Shown: piece by piece, positions 1 to 8,331 of the stretch
Numbering within the stretch: the stretch's first letter is position 1
Layout: each line of letters opens with the position of its first letter
DNA from: Paenibacillus_AB hodogayensis
GTDB lineage: Bacteria > Bacillota > Bacilli > Paenibacillales > NBRC-103111
Assembly (NCBI RefSeq): GCF_039536325.1
Contig: NZ_BAAAYO010000001.1
Coordinates: forward strand, 310,001 to 374,000
Direction: 5' to 3'
Length of the DNA: 64,000 nt
The notes under the pieces: generated by a model
Told to the model about the DNA's origin: nothing
The model's database searches: none
The model's input: only the letters and a program-made list of their open reading frames with translations
Position numbers and translations under genes: made by a program

Positions 1-158
1 GGAAAGATGCGGCGCAGCTCGTTGAAGCGCTTCGTCCCGTTCACGGCCAAATGATGCAGGATGACGATCTTCCACTTTCCTCCGATCAGCTGAACGGCCA
101 GTTCGACCGGACACGTCCCAGCTTGCTTCTGGGCCGGCCGCTGCTCATGCTGTTCCAC
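1..158 (-). CDS. HxlR-family transcriptional regulator (N-terminal part, cut by window edge)
   Basis: Only the first 52 codons are inside the window. From a GTG start preceded by AAAGGAG at 8 nt, the translation shows the hallmark beginning of HxlR winged-helix regulators: Cys16 followed by Pro-Val-Glu, then LIGGKWKIVIL and the RFNELRR segment. Family members are small DNA-binding dimers, and several (HypR, QorR, YodB) sense electrophiles or disulfide stress through this N-terminal cysteine. It is divergent from an NmrA-type reductase, the usual partner arrangement, and two inverted repeats lie between the starts. The sensing role is inferred from the family. The C-terminal half is not visible. 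Confidence 0.82.
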   Translation of the reverse strand, partial: MEQHEQRPAQKQAGTCPVELAVQLIGGKWKIVILHHLAVNGTKRFNELRRIF

Positions 159-176
159 TTTGCGCGCTCCTTTCCC

Positions 177-194
177 AGTATCCAAATGGATACT
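177..194. promoter_or_regulatory. Candidate HxlR operator (perfect inverted repeat)
   Basis: AGTATCC-AAAT-GGATACT is a perfect 7-bp inverted repeat with a 4-bp centre, 19 bp upstream of the hxlR-like start and in the shared divergent intergenic region. Its position and symmetry suit a dimeric winged-helix regulator. Assignment to this HxlR protein is inference. Confidence 0.45.
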
Positions 195-208
195 ATATGC
201 CATAAATG

Positions 209-222
209 TGCGTACTTACGCA
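209..222. promoter_or_regulatory. Second palindrome in the hxlR/nmrA intergenic region
   Basis: TGCGTA-CT-TACGCA is a perfect palindrome midway between the two divergent genes. It could be a second operator or overlap the promoter of the downstream reductase gene. No protein can be assigned from sequence alone. Confidence 0.35.
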
Positions 223-300
223 AAATAACGACGAGATTTATTATGTATACAGTATCACAAAGTTGAACCGCATAAAACCCATACGGAGAGGAAGTTGGAC

Positions 301-1212
301 ATGAGCGCAGAGCATACTACGCACGTTCTCGTTTTCGGCGCAGGCGGCCTTCAGGGCGGAGCCGTGGCCGCCAAATTGCTGGAGGCCGGTAATACGGTAA
401 AGACGGTCGTTCGAAGCGAAGAGAAGGCCGAGCGATTGAGAAAGGCAGGGCTCGAGGCCATCGCCGCCGATCTCGCCGACCTGGATGGAATCCGCAAAGC
501 CTACGAAGGCGTCGACCGCGTATTCGTCACGCTGCCCGTCGAATTCAATGCCGCCAAGCTCGCTGACTATACCCGCAATATTGTCGAAGCGGCGAAGGAA
601 GCGAAGGTGAAGCTGCTGGTGGCGAATACCAGCGTGAGGGTTCCGGATGACGCCGGAGGCGTGACTGCCCTGCAGGTCAAGCGGGAGTTGATCGATACGA
701 TCCGGGCGAGCGGCATTCCTTCCATCATTCTCGAGCCTACGCTGTATTACGAAAATTTCCACCTGCCCGGCGTGCTGAGCGGCAACGTGTTGGCTTATCC
801 GGTTCCGGCCGACTCGCCCATTGCCTGGATCGGCATCGACGAAGCGGCGGCCTATGCCGTCGAAGCGCTGGGGCGGCCGGAGCTGGCGGGACGTACGATC
901 CCGATCGGAGGACCCGAGGCGTTGACGGGACAAGAGCTGGCCGAGCGCTTTACCGCCGCTTTGGGGAGGGATATTCAATTTTATTCGCTGCCCGTACCGG
1001 TCTTCGAGCAGGCGGTGGGCTCATTGCTCGGCGCCGAGAGCGGAGCGGGTCTGGCCGGGCTGTACGCCTGGATCGGCGATAACGCGTCCCGGCTTGCCGA
1101 GCCGGGGGCAGGCAGCGAGCTGTCTTCCGGCGGCCTGACGCTATCGTCCTGGATCAAGACGCAAGCCGATAACGGCGCATTCGCCCAAGCGAATGATTCG
1201 GCTTCGGAGTAA
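301..1212 (+). CDS. NmrA-family NAD(P)-binding reductase
   Basis: A 303-residue atypical short-chain dehydrogenase. The N-terminus has beta strand THVLVFGAGG followed by the glycine-rich turn GAGGLQGG, so a Rossmann fold binding NAD(P)H is expected. The later segment SIILEPTLYYENF is typical of NmrA/quinone-reductase-like members, which act as cytosolic NADPH:quinone reductases or redox sensors. The ATG at 301 was chosen because GGAGAGG ends 9 nt upstream; the in-frame TTG at 295 would sit only 3 nt from it. Divergent from the HxlR gene, so probably its regulatory target. A strong hairpin follows the stop. The exact substrate cannot be told. Confidence 0.8.
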   Translation: MSAEHTTHVLVFGAGGLQGGAVAAKLLEAGNTVKTVVRSEEKAERLRKAGLEAIAADLADLDGIRKAYEGVDRVFVTLPVEFNAAKLADYTRNIVEAAKEAKVKLLVANTSVRVPDDAGGVTALQVKRELIDTIRASGIPSIILEPTLYYENFHLPGVLSGNVLAYPVPADSPIAWIGIDEAAAYAVEALGRPELAGRTIPIGGPEALTGQELAERFTAALGRDIQFYSLPVPVFEQAVGSLLGAESGAGLAGLYAWIGDNASRLAEPGAGSELSSGGLTLSSWIKTQADNGAFAQANDSASE

Positions 1213-1226
1213 AGTCCTATAATGCA

Positions 1227-1269
1227 CCCGAACCCCCGACGCGCAACAACGCGCAGCCGGGGGTTCGGG
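1227..1269. terminator. Bidirectional hairpin between convergent genes
   Basis: CCCGAACCCCC at 1227-1237 pairs perfectly with GGGGGTTCGGG at 1259-1269, an 11-bp stem lying between the convergent reductase gene and tatA. There is no clear T-run on either side, so it is a strong hairpin rather than a textbook intrinsic terminator. Confidence 0.5.
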
Positions 1270-1282
1270 GTATTGGAGCCTC

Positions 1283-1483
1283 TTACGACAACCGCTTCAC
1301 TTCTTGAGTCGTACCGCTGTCCGCCGGCTCGGCATCGTCGACGATGCCGCGGGTGGAATTGCGGAACTCGCGCAGCGTATCGCCGAAGGCGCGGCCAAGC
1401 TGCGGCAGCTTCGCCGGTCCGAATACGACGAGCGCGATGGCCAGAATAATGATCAGGCCGGAAACGCCGATATTGTTGAACAT
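1283..1483 (-). CDS. tatA: Twin-arginine translocase subunit TatA
   Basis: A 66-residue protein with the TatA plan: short extracytoplasmic N-terminus (MFNNIG), one hydrophobic helix GLIIILAIALVVFGP, the FGP hinge, then the amphipathic helix KLPQLGRAFGDTLREF and an acidic polar tail. TatA oligomers with TatC form the pathway that exports folded proteins. The ATG at 1483 is 9 nt from AGGAGA; the upstream in-frame GTG at 1492 would touch the ribosome site. It is the last gene of a minus-strand run that begins with a Tat-signal dehydrogenase subunit, so it probably serves that substrate. Bacilli use TatA-TatC pairs without TatB, which fits. Confidence 0.93.
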   Translation of the reverse strand: MFNNIGVSGLIIILAIALVVFGPAKLPQLGRAFGDTLREFRNSTRGIVDDAEPADSGTTQEVKRLS

Positions 1484-1568
1484 GGACTTCACTCTCCTTT
1501 CTGCAACGATTGCTTAGCGGTTTTAAGCCTGCAAGCGACGTGCCGCCTTCCCGGCAGCCCAAGCTGCG

Positions 1569-2297
1569 TTACTCCTGCGGAACGAGACGCTCCATCGTCC
1601 GCCATTGGCGGGAAGAAACAATAACGCTGATTTCAAACAGCACGATCAGCGGGATCGTCACCGACAGATGGGAGACGAAATCGGGAGGCGAGATGCAGGA
1701 GCCGACAATCGCCAGGCCGAGGTAAGCGAATTTGCGCGATTTTCTCAGCCGCTCCGGCGTCAGCAGACCGAGGCGGGTCAGAAACAGCATCACGACCGGC
1801 AGCTCGAAGGCGACCGCCATCGGGAACACGACGCTGAACAGAAACGAGAAGTACCGGTCGATTCCGTACGTCTCGACGGCGCCGATCGTCCGGTTCATTT
1901 TCTCCATAAACCGCACCATCATCGGGAAGACGACGAAATAGCTGAACGATGCCCCGGCCAGAAACAGTGCGAACGATACCGGCACGTAAACGAGCGTGCC
2001 CTTCGCCTCCGCCTCGGTCAAGCCCGGCCTTACGAACGCCCACACCTGATACAGCAGCACGGGCAATGTGAACAGAACGGCAACCAGCAAGGCGCATTTC
2101 ATGTAAATGAACAGCCCGTCAGTGAACGAGAACACGTTCCATTCGATGCTTGCCGCCGCGGGCTGCGACTTCAATGCCAGCAGCAGACGGGGGGATACGT
2201 AGAGACCGGCGCACAGCGTGGCAAAAAACCAGCCGAACACGACCAGCAGCCGCTTGCGCACCTCGGTCAGATGATAGATCAGCTCTTCCTGCTCCAT
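1569..2297 (-). CDS. tatC: Twin-arginine translocase subunit TatC
   Basis: A 242-residue polytopic membrane protein. The N-terminus MEQEELIYHLTEVRKRLL is the TatC signature region that helps recognise twin-arginine signals (HL.E.R.R), and about six hydrophobic helices follow, with FVRPGLTEAEAK in the usual loop after helix 2. GGGAGG lies 5 nt before the ATG. It stands 49 bp downstream of the GMC flavoprotein gene and 85 bp upstream of tatA on the same strand, so the translocase looks co-transcribed with its substrate. Similar pairings are known for phoD-tatAdCd and the tatAyCy locus of Bacillus subtilis. Confidence 0.94.
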   Translation of the reverse strand: MEQEELIYHLTEVRKRLLVVFGWFFATLCAGLYVSPRLLLALKSQPAAASIEWNVFSFTDGLFIYMKCALLVAVLFTLPVLLYQVWAFVRPGLTEAEAKGTLVYVPVSFALFLAGASFSYFVVFPMMVRFMEKMNRTIGAVETYGIDRYFSFLFSVVFPMAVAFELPVVMLFLTRLGLLTPERLRKSRKFAYLGLAIVGSCISPPDFVSHLSVTIPLIVLFEISVIVSSRQWRTMERLVPQE

Positions 2298-2346
2298 GCT
2301 TGCCTCCCACTCGCTTTCCTCGAAGGAGCTAGACGGCGGGGACGGT

Positions 2347-4071
2347 TCAGACGACCATCCCGCTGCCTTGCTTCAAATATTTGGCGATCCCTTCCGCCGC
2401 CCTGTAAGACAGAGCGCCGACTGTCGCCGTCGGATTATAGCCGCTGTTGTGGGCAAAGGCCGAGGCTCCAACGACAAACACGTTTTCGGCATCCCACATC
2501 TGCAAGTACGAATTGACGGCGGACGTCGAAGGATCGGCACCCATAACGGCCCCGCCGGTGTTGTGGGTCGACTGGTAAGGCACAATGTTGTAAGGGTTAA
2601 GCTGGTCGCTCGATCCCACTTTGGTCGGGTTCATCTCTTTCATGATTTCGGAGGTTTTGCCCGACATGAATTTGACCAGCTGCCGATCCTGCTCCTCGAA
2701 GTCGAACGTAATGCGGACCAGCGGGAGCCCGTAAGCGTCTTTATACGTTGGATCCAGATCGACATAATGATGCCTCCAGGGCATGTTGGAGCCTTGCGAG
2801 CCCACGGTCAGCGTTCGGTATGCATATTGGAGCGACGCCTGTTTGAATTCTTTGCCCCATGCCGGCGTCCCTGCCGGCACCGTATTGCTGGCAATCGGCC
2901 GCTGGCCCGTCTGGAACAGACGAATCCCCGCGCCGTGTATGAACTGGAAATTGCTGTGGTCGAAGTTGTCTCCGTTAAAATCCGGTATCTCCATGCCGAG
3001 CGACCCCGCTCCGGCATATGTATTGAATTGCTTCTCGTCGAAAAACCCGGTCGTCCCGCCGCCCCCTACCTGGTAGGCGTAATTGCGGCCGACGACCCCT
3101 TTGCCCGTTGCCGGATTATAAGGAGTCCCCAGCTTGGACGTCAGCATCAGGCGCACGTTGCTGAACAGATAGCCGGCCAGAACGACGAGATCGGCCGGCT
3201 GCTCGAACTCCTCGCCGGTGACGGTATTGATGTACACGACGCCGTTCGCCTTCTTGCCGTCGTTGAGCACCTGAGTAACGTTCGAATAGCTGCGGAGCTC
3301 GAATTTGCCCGTCTTCTGGGCAACGGGAAGCACCGTTACGACCGCATCGGCCTTGGCTCCGTATTCGCAGCCGAACCGTTCGCAGTACCCGCAATATTGG
3401 CAAGCAGCCCGCTCGATGCCGTCCGGGTTTGTGTACGGCTCCGACAAATTGGCCGAAGGAGTCATGTACGGATGGTAGCCTAGCTTCTTCGTCGCCGCTT
3501 CAAACATCTTGATAGCCGGCGTCTTCAGCATCTCCTTGGTCGGGAAAGGGCTCGAGCGTTTGCCTACCAGGCCTTCGGGCGCTTCCCCGCCGGAAATGCC
3601 GGCCATCTTTTCAAACTTGTCAAAATAAGGCTCTAGCTCGTCGTAGGTAATTCCCCAGTCCTGAATCGACATGCCCTCGGGAATTTTGTCCTTCCCGTAA
3701 CGCTCTACGGTCTTGCTGTAAATCTCGAAATCGTACGGCAGGAAGCGAAGCGTCTGTCCGTTCCAATGGATGCTTGCCCCTCCGAGCCCTTCGCCGAGCA
3801 GAAACGAGCCGTGCTCACGCATCGGAAGCGCGGTCATCTTTTCCGTATTGCGGAACGTGATCGTTTCCTTGGATAAATCCTGCATCAGATCGAGCCGCTG
3901 AGCGTACCGCAGCTCGTCATGCACCATGTAGTAATCTTTCGTGCTGCGCGGCTTTCCCCGCTCCAGCCCTACGACCTGAATGCCCTGCTTCGTAAGCTCA
4001 GCGGCGATGATGCCGCCAACCCACCCCATCCCGACGATGACTACCGGTACCTTCGGCAATTTCGTGGCCAT
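2347..4071 (-). CDS. GMC-family flavoprotein, gluconate 2-dehydrogenase-like large subunit
   Basis: A 574-residue FAD-dependent GMC oxidoreductase. VVIVGMGWVGG near residue 10 is the dinucleotide-binding motif. The C-terminus has the family's catalytic region, with STHNTGGAVMG carrying the likely His and SGYNPTATVGAL the Asn-containing motif. Residues 224-235 hold four cysteines spaced C-x2-C-x2-C-x4-C, a position where related membrane-bound dehydrogenases carry an iron-sulfur cluster. No signal peptide is seen; the protein probably rides out with the Tat-signal partner subunit encoded 44 bp upstream. It likely oxidises a sugar, sugar acid or polyol and passes electrons to the cytochrome lipoprotein encoded divergently. 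The substrate is unknown. Confidence 0.85.
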   Translation of the reverse strand: MATKLPKVPVVIVGMGWVGGIIAAELTKQGIQVVGLERGKPRSTKDYYMVHDELRYAQRLDLMQDLSKETITFRNTEKMTALPMREHGSFLLGEGLGGASIHWNGQTLRFLPYDFEIYSKTVERYGKDKIPEGMSIQDWGITYDELEPYFDKFEKMAGISGGEAPEGLVGKRSSPFPTKEMLKTPAIKMFEAATKKLGYHPYMTPSANLSEPYTNPDGIERAACQYCGYCERFGCEYGAKADAVVTVLPVAQKTGKFELRSYSNVTQVLNDGKKANGVVYINTVTGEEFEQPADLVVLAGYLFSNVRLMLTSKLGTPYNPATGKGVVGRNYAYQVGGGGTTGFFDEKQFNTYAGAGSLGMEIPDFNGDNFDHSNFQFIHGAGIRLFQTGQRPIASNTVPAGTPAWGKEFKQASLQYAYRTLTVGSQGSNMPWRHHYVDLDPTYKDAYGLPLVRITFDFEEQDRQLVKFMSGKTSEIMKEMNPTKVGSSDQLNPYNIVPYQSTHNTGGAVMGADPSTSAVNSYLQMWDAENVFVVGASAFAHNSGYNPTATVGALSYRAAEGIAKYLKQGSGMVV

Positions 4072-4115
4072 TCTCTACCCCTGCTTCCTGTGTCGATATA
4101 GTAAGTCGGTGCGGT

Positions 4116-4871
4116 TTAATGCGCGAAATGGTCGTGTAGGCTCCGCGGCTCCATGACGATGAACTCGTCCTTCTCGATCATATTCGTATAGCTCATCTGG
4201 TTGCCCGGATATTTCTTCATTTTCCACCCGGCCATATTTTTGTTGCCGCCGTAGACGGGGTCGCAGTAGACGCCCTCCATCGTCATGCTGCGCAGCAGGT
4301 TGAAAAATGTCCGGCCCGTTACGCCGGTGACGACCTGAATCTCGCCCTTCTGCATGGCGGTCAGAATCGCGTCCTTCTCGGTATCGCCGACGTCGATAAA
4401 GCCTTTGTTGTACTTCTTGTTCGCCTCGTCGTCCAGCGCCTGCAGCCCCATCGTGAACAGCTCGTGCCGCTGGATGCTCGCGTAGTCCCCTTGCGTCGCT
4501 TCGGCGTGCCCGAATGGTCCGATTCGGTATTCGCGGACGTTGCTGCCGAACTGGCCGGCCAGTTGATGGTCAATGTAGAACGCCACTGCCAGCTCCGCCG
4601 CCCCCGGACCGTTGTCGTCCTTCGGAAAAATGCGTTCGACCGCCGCTTCCGTAATCTGCAGCTGGGACTGGTTGAAAAACATCGGCGCTTCGTTGTAATC
4701 GGCGGCAGGCTTCGTCTCGGCGGGGGCGGGCGTCGTTCCTTTGTTGCTGTCCTTCGTGCACCCCGCGATCACGCCGGTGACGACCGCTCCGCCGATGGCG
4801 GCTCCGGAATATTTCAGGAACCGGCGTCTGGAGTTTCTTTGCCGCTGCTCGTCATGCTGCTGTTCTGTCAT
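4116..4871 (-). CDS. Gluconate 2-dehydrogenase subunit 3 family protein with Tat lipoprotein signal
   Basis: A 251-residue small subunit. Residues 14-20 read S-R-R-R-F-L-K, a twin-arginine signal, followed by a hydrophobic stretch ending in the lipobox IAGC at Cys38, so it should be a Tat-exported lipoprotein. The rest matches the subunit 3 family that pairs with GMC dehydrogenases and is needed for their export and activity. The start at 4871 follows GAGGAG by 7 nt; the longer open frame to 4970 has no such support. First gene of the run subunit 3 - flavoprotein - tatC - tatA, all within 44-85 bp of one another. Confidence 0.87.
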   Translation of the reverse strand: MTEQQHDEQRQRNSRRRFLKYSGAAIGGAVVTGVIAGCTKDSNKGTTPAPAETKPAADYNEAPMFFNQSQLQITEAAVERIFPKDDNGPGAAELAVAFYIDHQLAGQFGSNVREYRIGPFGHAEATQGDYASIQRHELFTMGLQALDDEANKKYNKGFIDVGDTEKDAILTAMQKGEIQVVTGVTGRTFFNLLRSMTMEGVYCDPVYGGNKNMAGWKMKKYPGNQMSYTNMIEKDEFIVMEPRSLHDHFAH

Positions 4872-5264
4872 AATCGCTGCTCCTCGGTTTCTTTTTTGAT
4901 CGCCTTGCTTGGTTCGGTGCGCGGACTTGGCGCGGTTCCATATAGGAGAATAATAGGGTCTGGCTTCCATTAGGTTGAACGCAACCGTTTTAAATTATGC
5001 ATTCGCGGAAAAGGCTGCCATACGGCCGGGCGAGAGTGATGCGGCGGGCGTTTCAAAGCCGTCCAGACAGAAAGAGAAAGCGATCTTTATGGCCTCCCGG
5101 CACACGTTGCCCAACAGCGGAAAGCACAGGAGCTGCGGCAACAGAGCGCGTTGTTGCGTGAATGCCGCATGCATGCATGAAGGCGCGAACGCCAGGAAAT
5201 GCTATGTTCCATCCGCAAGGATCGCTTGACGTTCAGAAGCTATTCTCACAAGGGAGTGTAGATC
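4872..5264. other. Divergent intergenic region between the dehydrogenase operon and the cytochrome gene
   Basis: About 390 bp with no convincing gene; the short frames lack ribosome sites. It must hold two divergent promoters. A possible minus-strand promoter is listed separately. GGGAGTG precedes the cytochrome start. Confidence 0.5.
4950..4979 (-). promoter_or_regulatory. Possible promoter of the dehydrogenase-tatCA operon
   Basis: On the minus strand TTCAAC (4974-4979) and TATTAT (4950-4955) are separated by 18 bp, about 80 bp upstream of the subunit 3 start. The -10 box is a good match; the -35 box is only fair. Confidence 0.35.
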
Positions 5265-5606
5265 ATGCGTAAAATAGGAATCGCATGCTGCCTGCTGCTT
5301 GCCCTGACGCTTACCGCCTGCGGCAAGAAGGAAACGCCGGAAGCGAATAACGGCGGAGGCACGACTGGGGGCGGGACGACGACCGCGAATGCGGAGGCGA
5401 TCGTCAAGCAGAACTGTACGAGCTGCCACGGGGTGAACCTGGAAGGCGGCGGCGGTCCGAAGCTGACGGCCGTCGGGGCGAAATATTCGAAGGATCAGAT
5501 CGCCGGCATCATTACAAACGGCAAAGGCGCCATGCCGAGCTTTAAAGGCAAGCTGTCGGATACGGATGTCAACACGGTAGCCGACTGGTTGGCCGCCAAA
5601 AAATAA
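5265..5606 (+). CDS. Mono-haem cytochrome c lipoprotein (class I)
   Basis: A 113-residue secreted haem protein. The signal peptide ends in the lipobox LTAC with lipidated Cys19; a Gly/Thr-rich linker (residues 28-40) follows, then one haem site CTSCH at 51-55 and the likely axial Met90 in GAMPSF. This is the plan of the c-551/CccB group of membrane-tethered cytochromes in Bacilli, which carry electrons outside the membrane. It is divergent from the GMC dehydrogenase operon; classical gluconate dehydrogenases have a tri-haem cytochrome subunit, so this small protein probably takes that electron-acceptor role here. That partnership is inferred from position. Confidence 0.88.
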   Translation: MRKIGIACCLLLALTLTACGKKETPEANNGGGTTGGGTTTANAEAIVKQNCTSCHGVNLEGGGGPKLTAVGAKYSKDQIAGIITNGKGAMPSFKGKLSDTDVNTVADWLAAKK

Positions 5607-5667
5607 GCTTGCCGGAGGAATCTGTTTCCGGCTTGCGGGGAGAAGGGCTCTCCGTTCCCCAACATGC

Positions 5668-5718
5668 AAAGACGCTTCCGAACCCACGGTAGTTTTGGGG
5701 ATGGAAGCGTCTTTTTTT
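5668..5718 (+). terminator. Intrinsic terminator after the cytochrome gene
   Basis: AAAGACGCTTCC at 5668-5679 pairs with GGAAGCGTCTTT at 5703-5714, followed by a T-run. Inner bases CCCA and TGGG can extend the stem. Confidence 0.85.
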
Positions 5719-5913
5719 ATGCATGTTTTTACACTTGCGCAGGCTCAAGATTGGGGAATCGCCCATCCGTATCGAAGCGTATTGGAAATCATATACATTC
5801 GCTTTCATAAAAAGAAAAACAGCGTGCAAGTTTACCTTAATTTTCATCAAATGGAATATGTTAAATTAAAAGAGCAAGTACGACTAATGCAAAAATAGAC
5901 AGGGGGAAGCGCA

Positions 5914-7242
5914 ATGACCCGAAAGTGGACCACGGCCCTGCTGCTTGGCACAATAGCCGCAGTGGCCGCAGGATGCGGATCGAACAGTAACGTTCCGGCA
6001 GCCGGCAGCGACAAGCCTGCCGAACAGAAGAAGGAGCCGGTGGAGCTTACCGTTTTTTTCCCGTATGCGGCAGATTGGCCGGAAAAAGACTTTATGGAGA
6101 CGTTCGGACAGCCAATCATGAACAAATTCTCCAACGTGACCATCCGTTTTCTCGCAGGGGGTAAAGTCGAGGAGCTGATCGCCGCGGGGCAAACGATCGA
6201 TATCATCTACGCCTCGACCGGAGCGACGCCTCCGTTCCTGATCGAGCCGAAGCTGCAATACGATATCACGCCGCAAATTCAAAAATTTAAATACGATTTG
6301 ACCCGCATCGAGCCGACCATGCTCGACACGGCCCGCCAAATGGCAGGAGGACAAGGCCTGTACGGCTTGCCGGTGTACACCCCTCCCTCGGCCATCTACT
6401 ACAACAAGGACATCTTCAACAAGTTCGGCGTCGCTTACCCGAAGGACGGCATCACTTGGGATGAGCTGTTCGAGCTGACCAAAAGCTTGACCCGCAGTGA
6501 GGGCGGGGTAAATTATACCGGTCTTGGGTCTTCCTATGCGCATTTGGGGCTGCTGAACCAGTTCTCGGTTCCTTTCGTGAAAACCGATACGAAAACGTCC
6601 GCCTTTGATACCGATCCGAGGTGGAAGTCGATCACAGAGAACCTGCTCCGTTTTTATACGCTTCCGGGCTACGCCCATATTAAGTCGACTCAGATTTCCG
6701 AGCCCCATGAACGAAACCGGTTTTTCAAAGATCGCACTGAAGGTATGTTCCTGGCCTTGACAGCTCTGCATTCGTCCCAGGAAGTCGGCGATATGAACTG
6801 GGATTTGGCGTCATTCCCCGTGTTTAAGGAGCTGCCGGACACAGGCCCGCAAGCGTATCCGACGTACTTCTATGTAACATCCATGAGCAAGCACAAGGAC
6901 CAGGCGTTCGAAGCCATCGCCTACCTCACCTCCGACGAATATCAGCTCAAGAAAGCGAAGGAGGGCAAGTTCCTGCCTACGCTGAGCGACAAATCGATTC
7001 GGGCGAAGTTCGGGCAGGACAACCCAATGTATGCGGGAAAAAACGTGAAAGCTCTGCAGCCGGACAAATATGCGAAGGCCGGTTCGGTCAACAAGTACAA
7101 CGGCTCCAACCTGGGCGAGTATAACACGGTGATGCGCGATATTTTATTCAACAACAAGGACGTGAACACGTCATTGCGCGAATCCGCTGAACGGATCAAT
7201 AAGAAAATCATTGAGGCCGATACCGCCGCAGGAGCCAAATAA
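5914..7242 (+). CDS. Extracellular solute-binding lipoprotein (ABC sugar type), orphan
   Basis: A 442-residue binding protein with a lipoprotein signal ending AAGC (Cys21). It has the family 1 sugar-binding plan, with the stretch IYYNKDIFNKFGVAYPK that recurs in the proteins at 13677 and 39565 in this window. AGGGGG lies about 10 nt before the ATG. No permease or ATPase genes are next to it; instead an AraC regulator and a Gfo/Idh oxidoreductase follow on the opposite strand. It may feed a permease encoded elsewhere or act as a sensor partner. The ligand is unknown, probably an oligosaccharide. Confidence 0.82.
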   Translation: MTRKWTTALLLGTIAAVAAGCGSNSNVPAAGSDKPAEQKKEPVELTVFFPYAADWPEKDFMETFGQPIMNKFSNVTIRFLAGGKVEELIAAGQTIDIIYASTGATPPFLIEPKLQYDITPQIQKFKYDLTRIEPTMLDTARQMAGGQGLYGLPVYTPPSAIYYNKDIFNKFGVAYPKDGITWDELFELTKSLTRSEGGVNYTGLGSSYAHLGLLNQFSVPFVKTDTKTSAFDTDPRWKSITENLLRFYTLPGYAHIKSTQISEPHERNRFFKDRTEGMFLALTALHSSQEVGDMNWDLASFPVFKELPDTGPQAYPTYFYVTSMSKHKDQAFEAIAYLTSDEYQLKKAKEGKFLPTLSDKSIRAKFGQDNPMYAGKNVKALQPDKYAKAGSVNKYNGSNLGEYNTVMRDILFNNKDVNTSLRESAERINKKIIEADTAAGAK

Positions 7243-7309
7243 TCGCCTAACCATCCGGGGATGCCCTCATCCCCGGGCATCCGGAATCGCTCTAAAGGCC
7301 GTAACAGCA

Positions 7310-7342
7310 AAAGCAAGCAAGGCGCTCGTCCTTGCTTGCTTT
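7310..7342. terminator. Bidirectional terminator between convergent genes
   Basis: AAAGCAAGCAAG at 7310-7321 pairs perfectly with CTTGCTTGCTTT at 7331-7342 around a 9-nt loop. It lies between the convergent solute-binding gene and the araC-type gene. A second short hairpin, CCGGGGATG/CATCCCCGG, sits just upstream near 7257. Confidence 0.75.
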
Positions 7343-7372
7343 CGTGCGTAAAGGCCCGGGTGCAGACTTCCC

Positions 7373-8275
7373 TCAGCGGGATTCCGGAAACCGCTCGAGA
7401 CTTTGCCGGTATTGGGTCGGGGTATACCCGGTCTGCCTCAAGAACAGCCGACCGAAAAAGGTAGGGTCCTCATAGCCGACAAGCGCGGCTACGGACGCTA
7501 CCTTCTCGTCGGATTCCGCAAGCCGCCGCTTGGCACGCTCAATCCGAATGTCGTGCAGCACGTCGACCATACTTTTGCCGAACTCCTGCCGCATCAGACG
7601 GTTCAATTGGCGGACGCCCACATGGAACAAGGCTGCCAGCGACTCCTGCGTGATTTTGCGATCGCAGTTCCGCTCCAGATAACCGTAGATGCGCCCTGCC
7701 GTCAAGTCGCGAACGGCAGAGCGGGGCGAGCAGTCCGTTCCGCTTCCGTCCGCGATCGTATGACTTCGGGAAAGGAGAACGAGCAGTTGGAGCATTTGCA
7801 GCCGAATGATCGTCAAGTGGCCGGGAGCCCGCTTGCCGGCCTCGCGACTCATATTGTTCAGAAGCCCCAGGACGTGGACGGCCTCCTGCCCGTTCAGGCT
7901 CAGGTGCCGGTTGAAGCCCGCTTCCACGTCCAGAAGCGGTCGGACGTAGCTGTAATCCATAGGGGACATCAAGGGAAACTCCTTCAGAAGGGCATCAGGG
8001 ATCAGAGAGGGCATAAACAGACAATTTACGATTTCGACCTGCATCCCTTCGGGTACCGCATAGGCATGGGTTTCGCCTGGATTGATGACATAGACGTCTC
8101 CGGCGCTGATGCGATATTCCGCTTCCTCCAAAATGTGAACCCCTTCGCCGTGAACGACATAGACCAGCTCCACAAACTCGTGGCCGTGTTTGTGAAACGC
8201 GCCTTGATTTTGACGCTTAACCGAGAACGGGCATTCGTCGCTCATCACTCCGCTGCATCGGTACAAACGCTCCAT
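7373..8275 (-). CDS. AraC-family transcriptional regulator
   Basis: A 300-residue regulator. The N-terminal half is a cupin-like ligand domain (HKHGHEFVELVYVVHGEG, then INPGETHAYAVPEG), and the last 100 residues hold two helix-turn-helix motifs ending in the family signature VGYEDPTFFGRLFLRQTGYTP. Such proteins activate carbohydrate genes when the cupin domain binds a sugar. The gene follows the Gfo/Idh gene by 56 bp on the same strand, so they are probably co-transcribed, and it converges on the orphan binding-protein gene. Target genes cannot be proved from sequence. Confidence 0.88.
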   Translation of the reverse strand: MERLYRCSGVMSDECPFSVKRQNQGAFHKHGHEFVELVYVVHGEGVHILEEAEYRISAGDVYVINPGETHAYAVPEGMQVEIVNCLFMPSLIPDALLKEFPLMSPMDYSYVRPLLDVEAGFNRHLSLNGQEAVHVLGLLNNMSREAGKRAPGHLTIIRLQMLQLLVLLSRSHTIADGSGTDCSPRSAVRDLTAGRIYGYLERNCDRKITQESLAALFHVGVRQLNRLMRQEFGKSMVDVLHDIRIERAKRRLAESDEKVASVAALVGYEDPTFFGRLFLRQTGYTPTQYRQSLERFPESR

Positions 8276-8331
8276 CGGGCTCCCTCCCGTAACGCGCTAT
8301 TTTTACATCAGCTTCCGCTGCACGGGGGAGC

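Noticed and set aside
295..300. TTG start six bases upstream for the NmrA-type gene
   Set aside because: Only 3 nt from the ribosome site; ATG at 301 has ideal spacing.
2296..3483. 395-residue plus-strand frame over the GMC gene
   Set aside because: Shadow of the flavoprotein gene; no family features.
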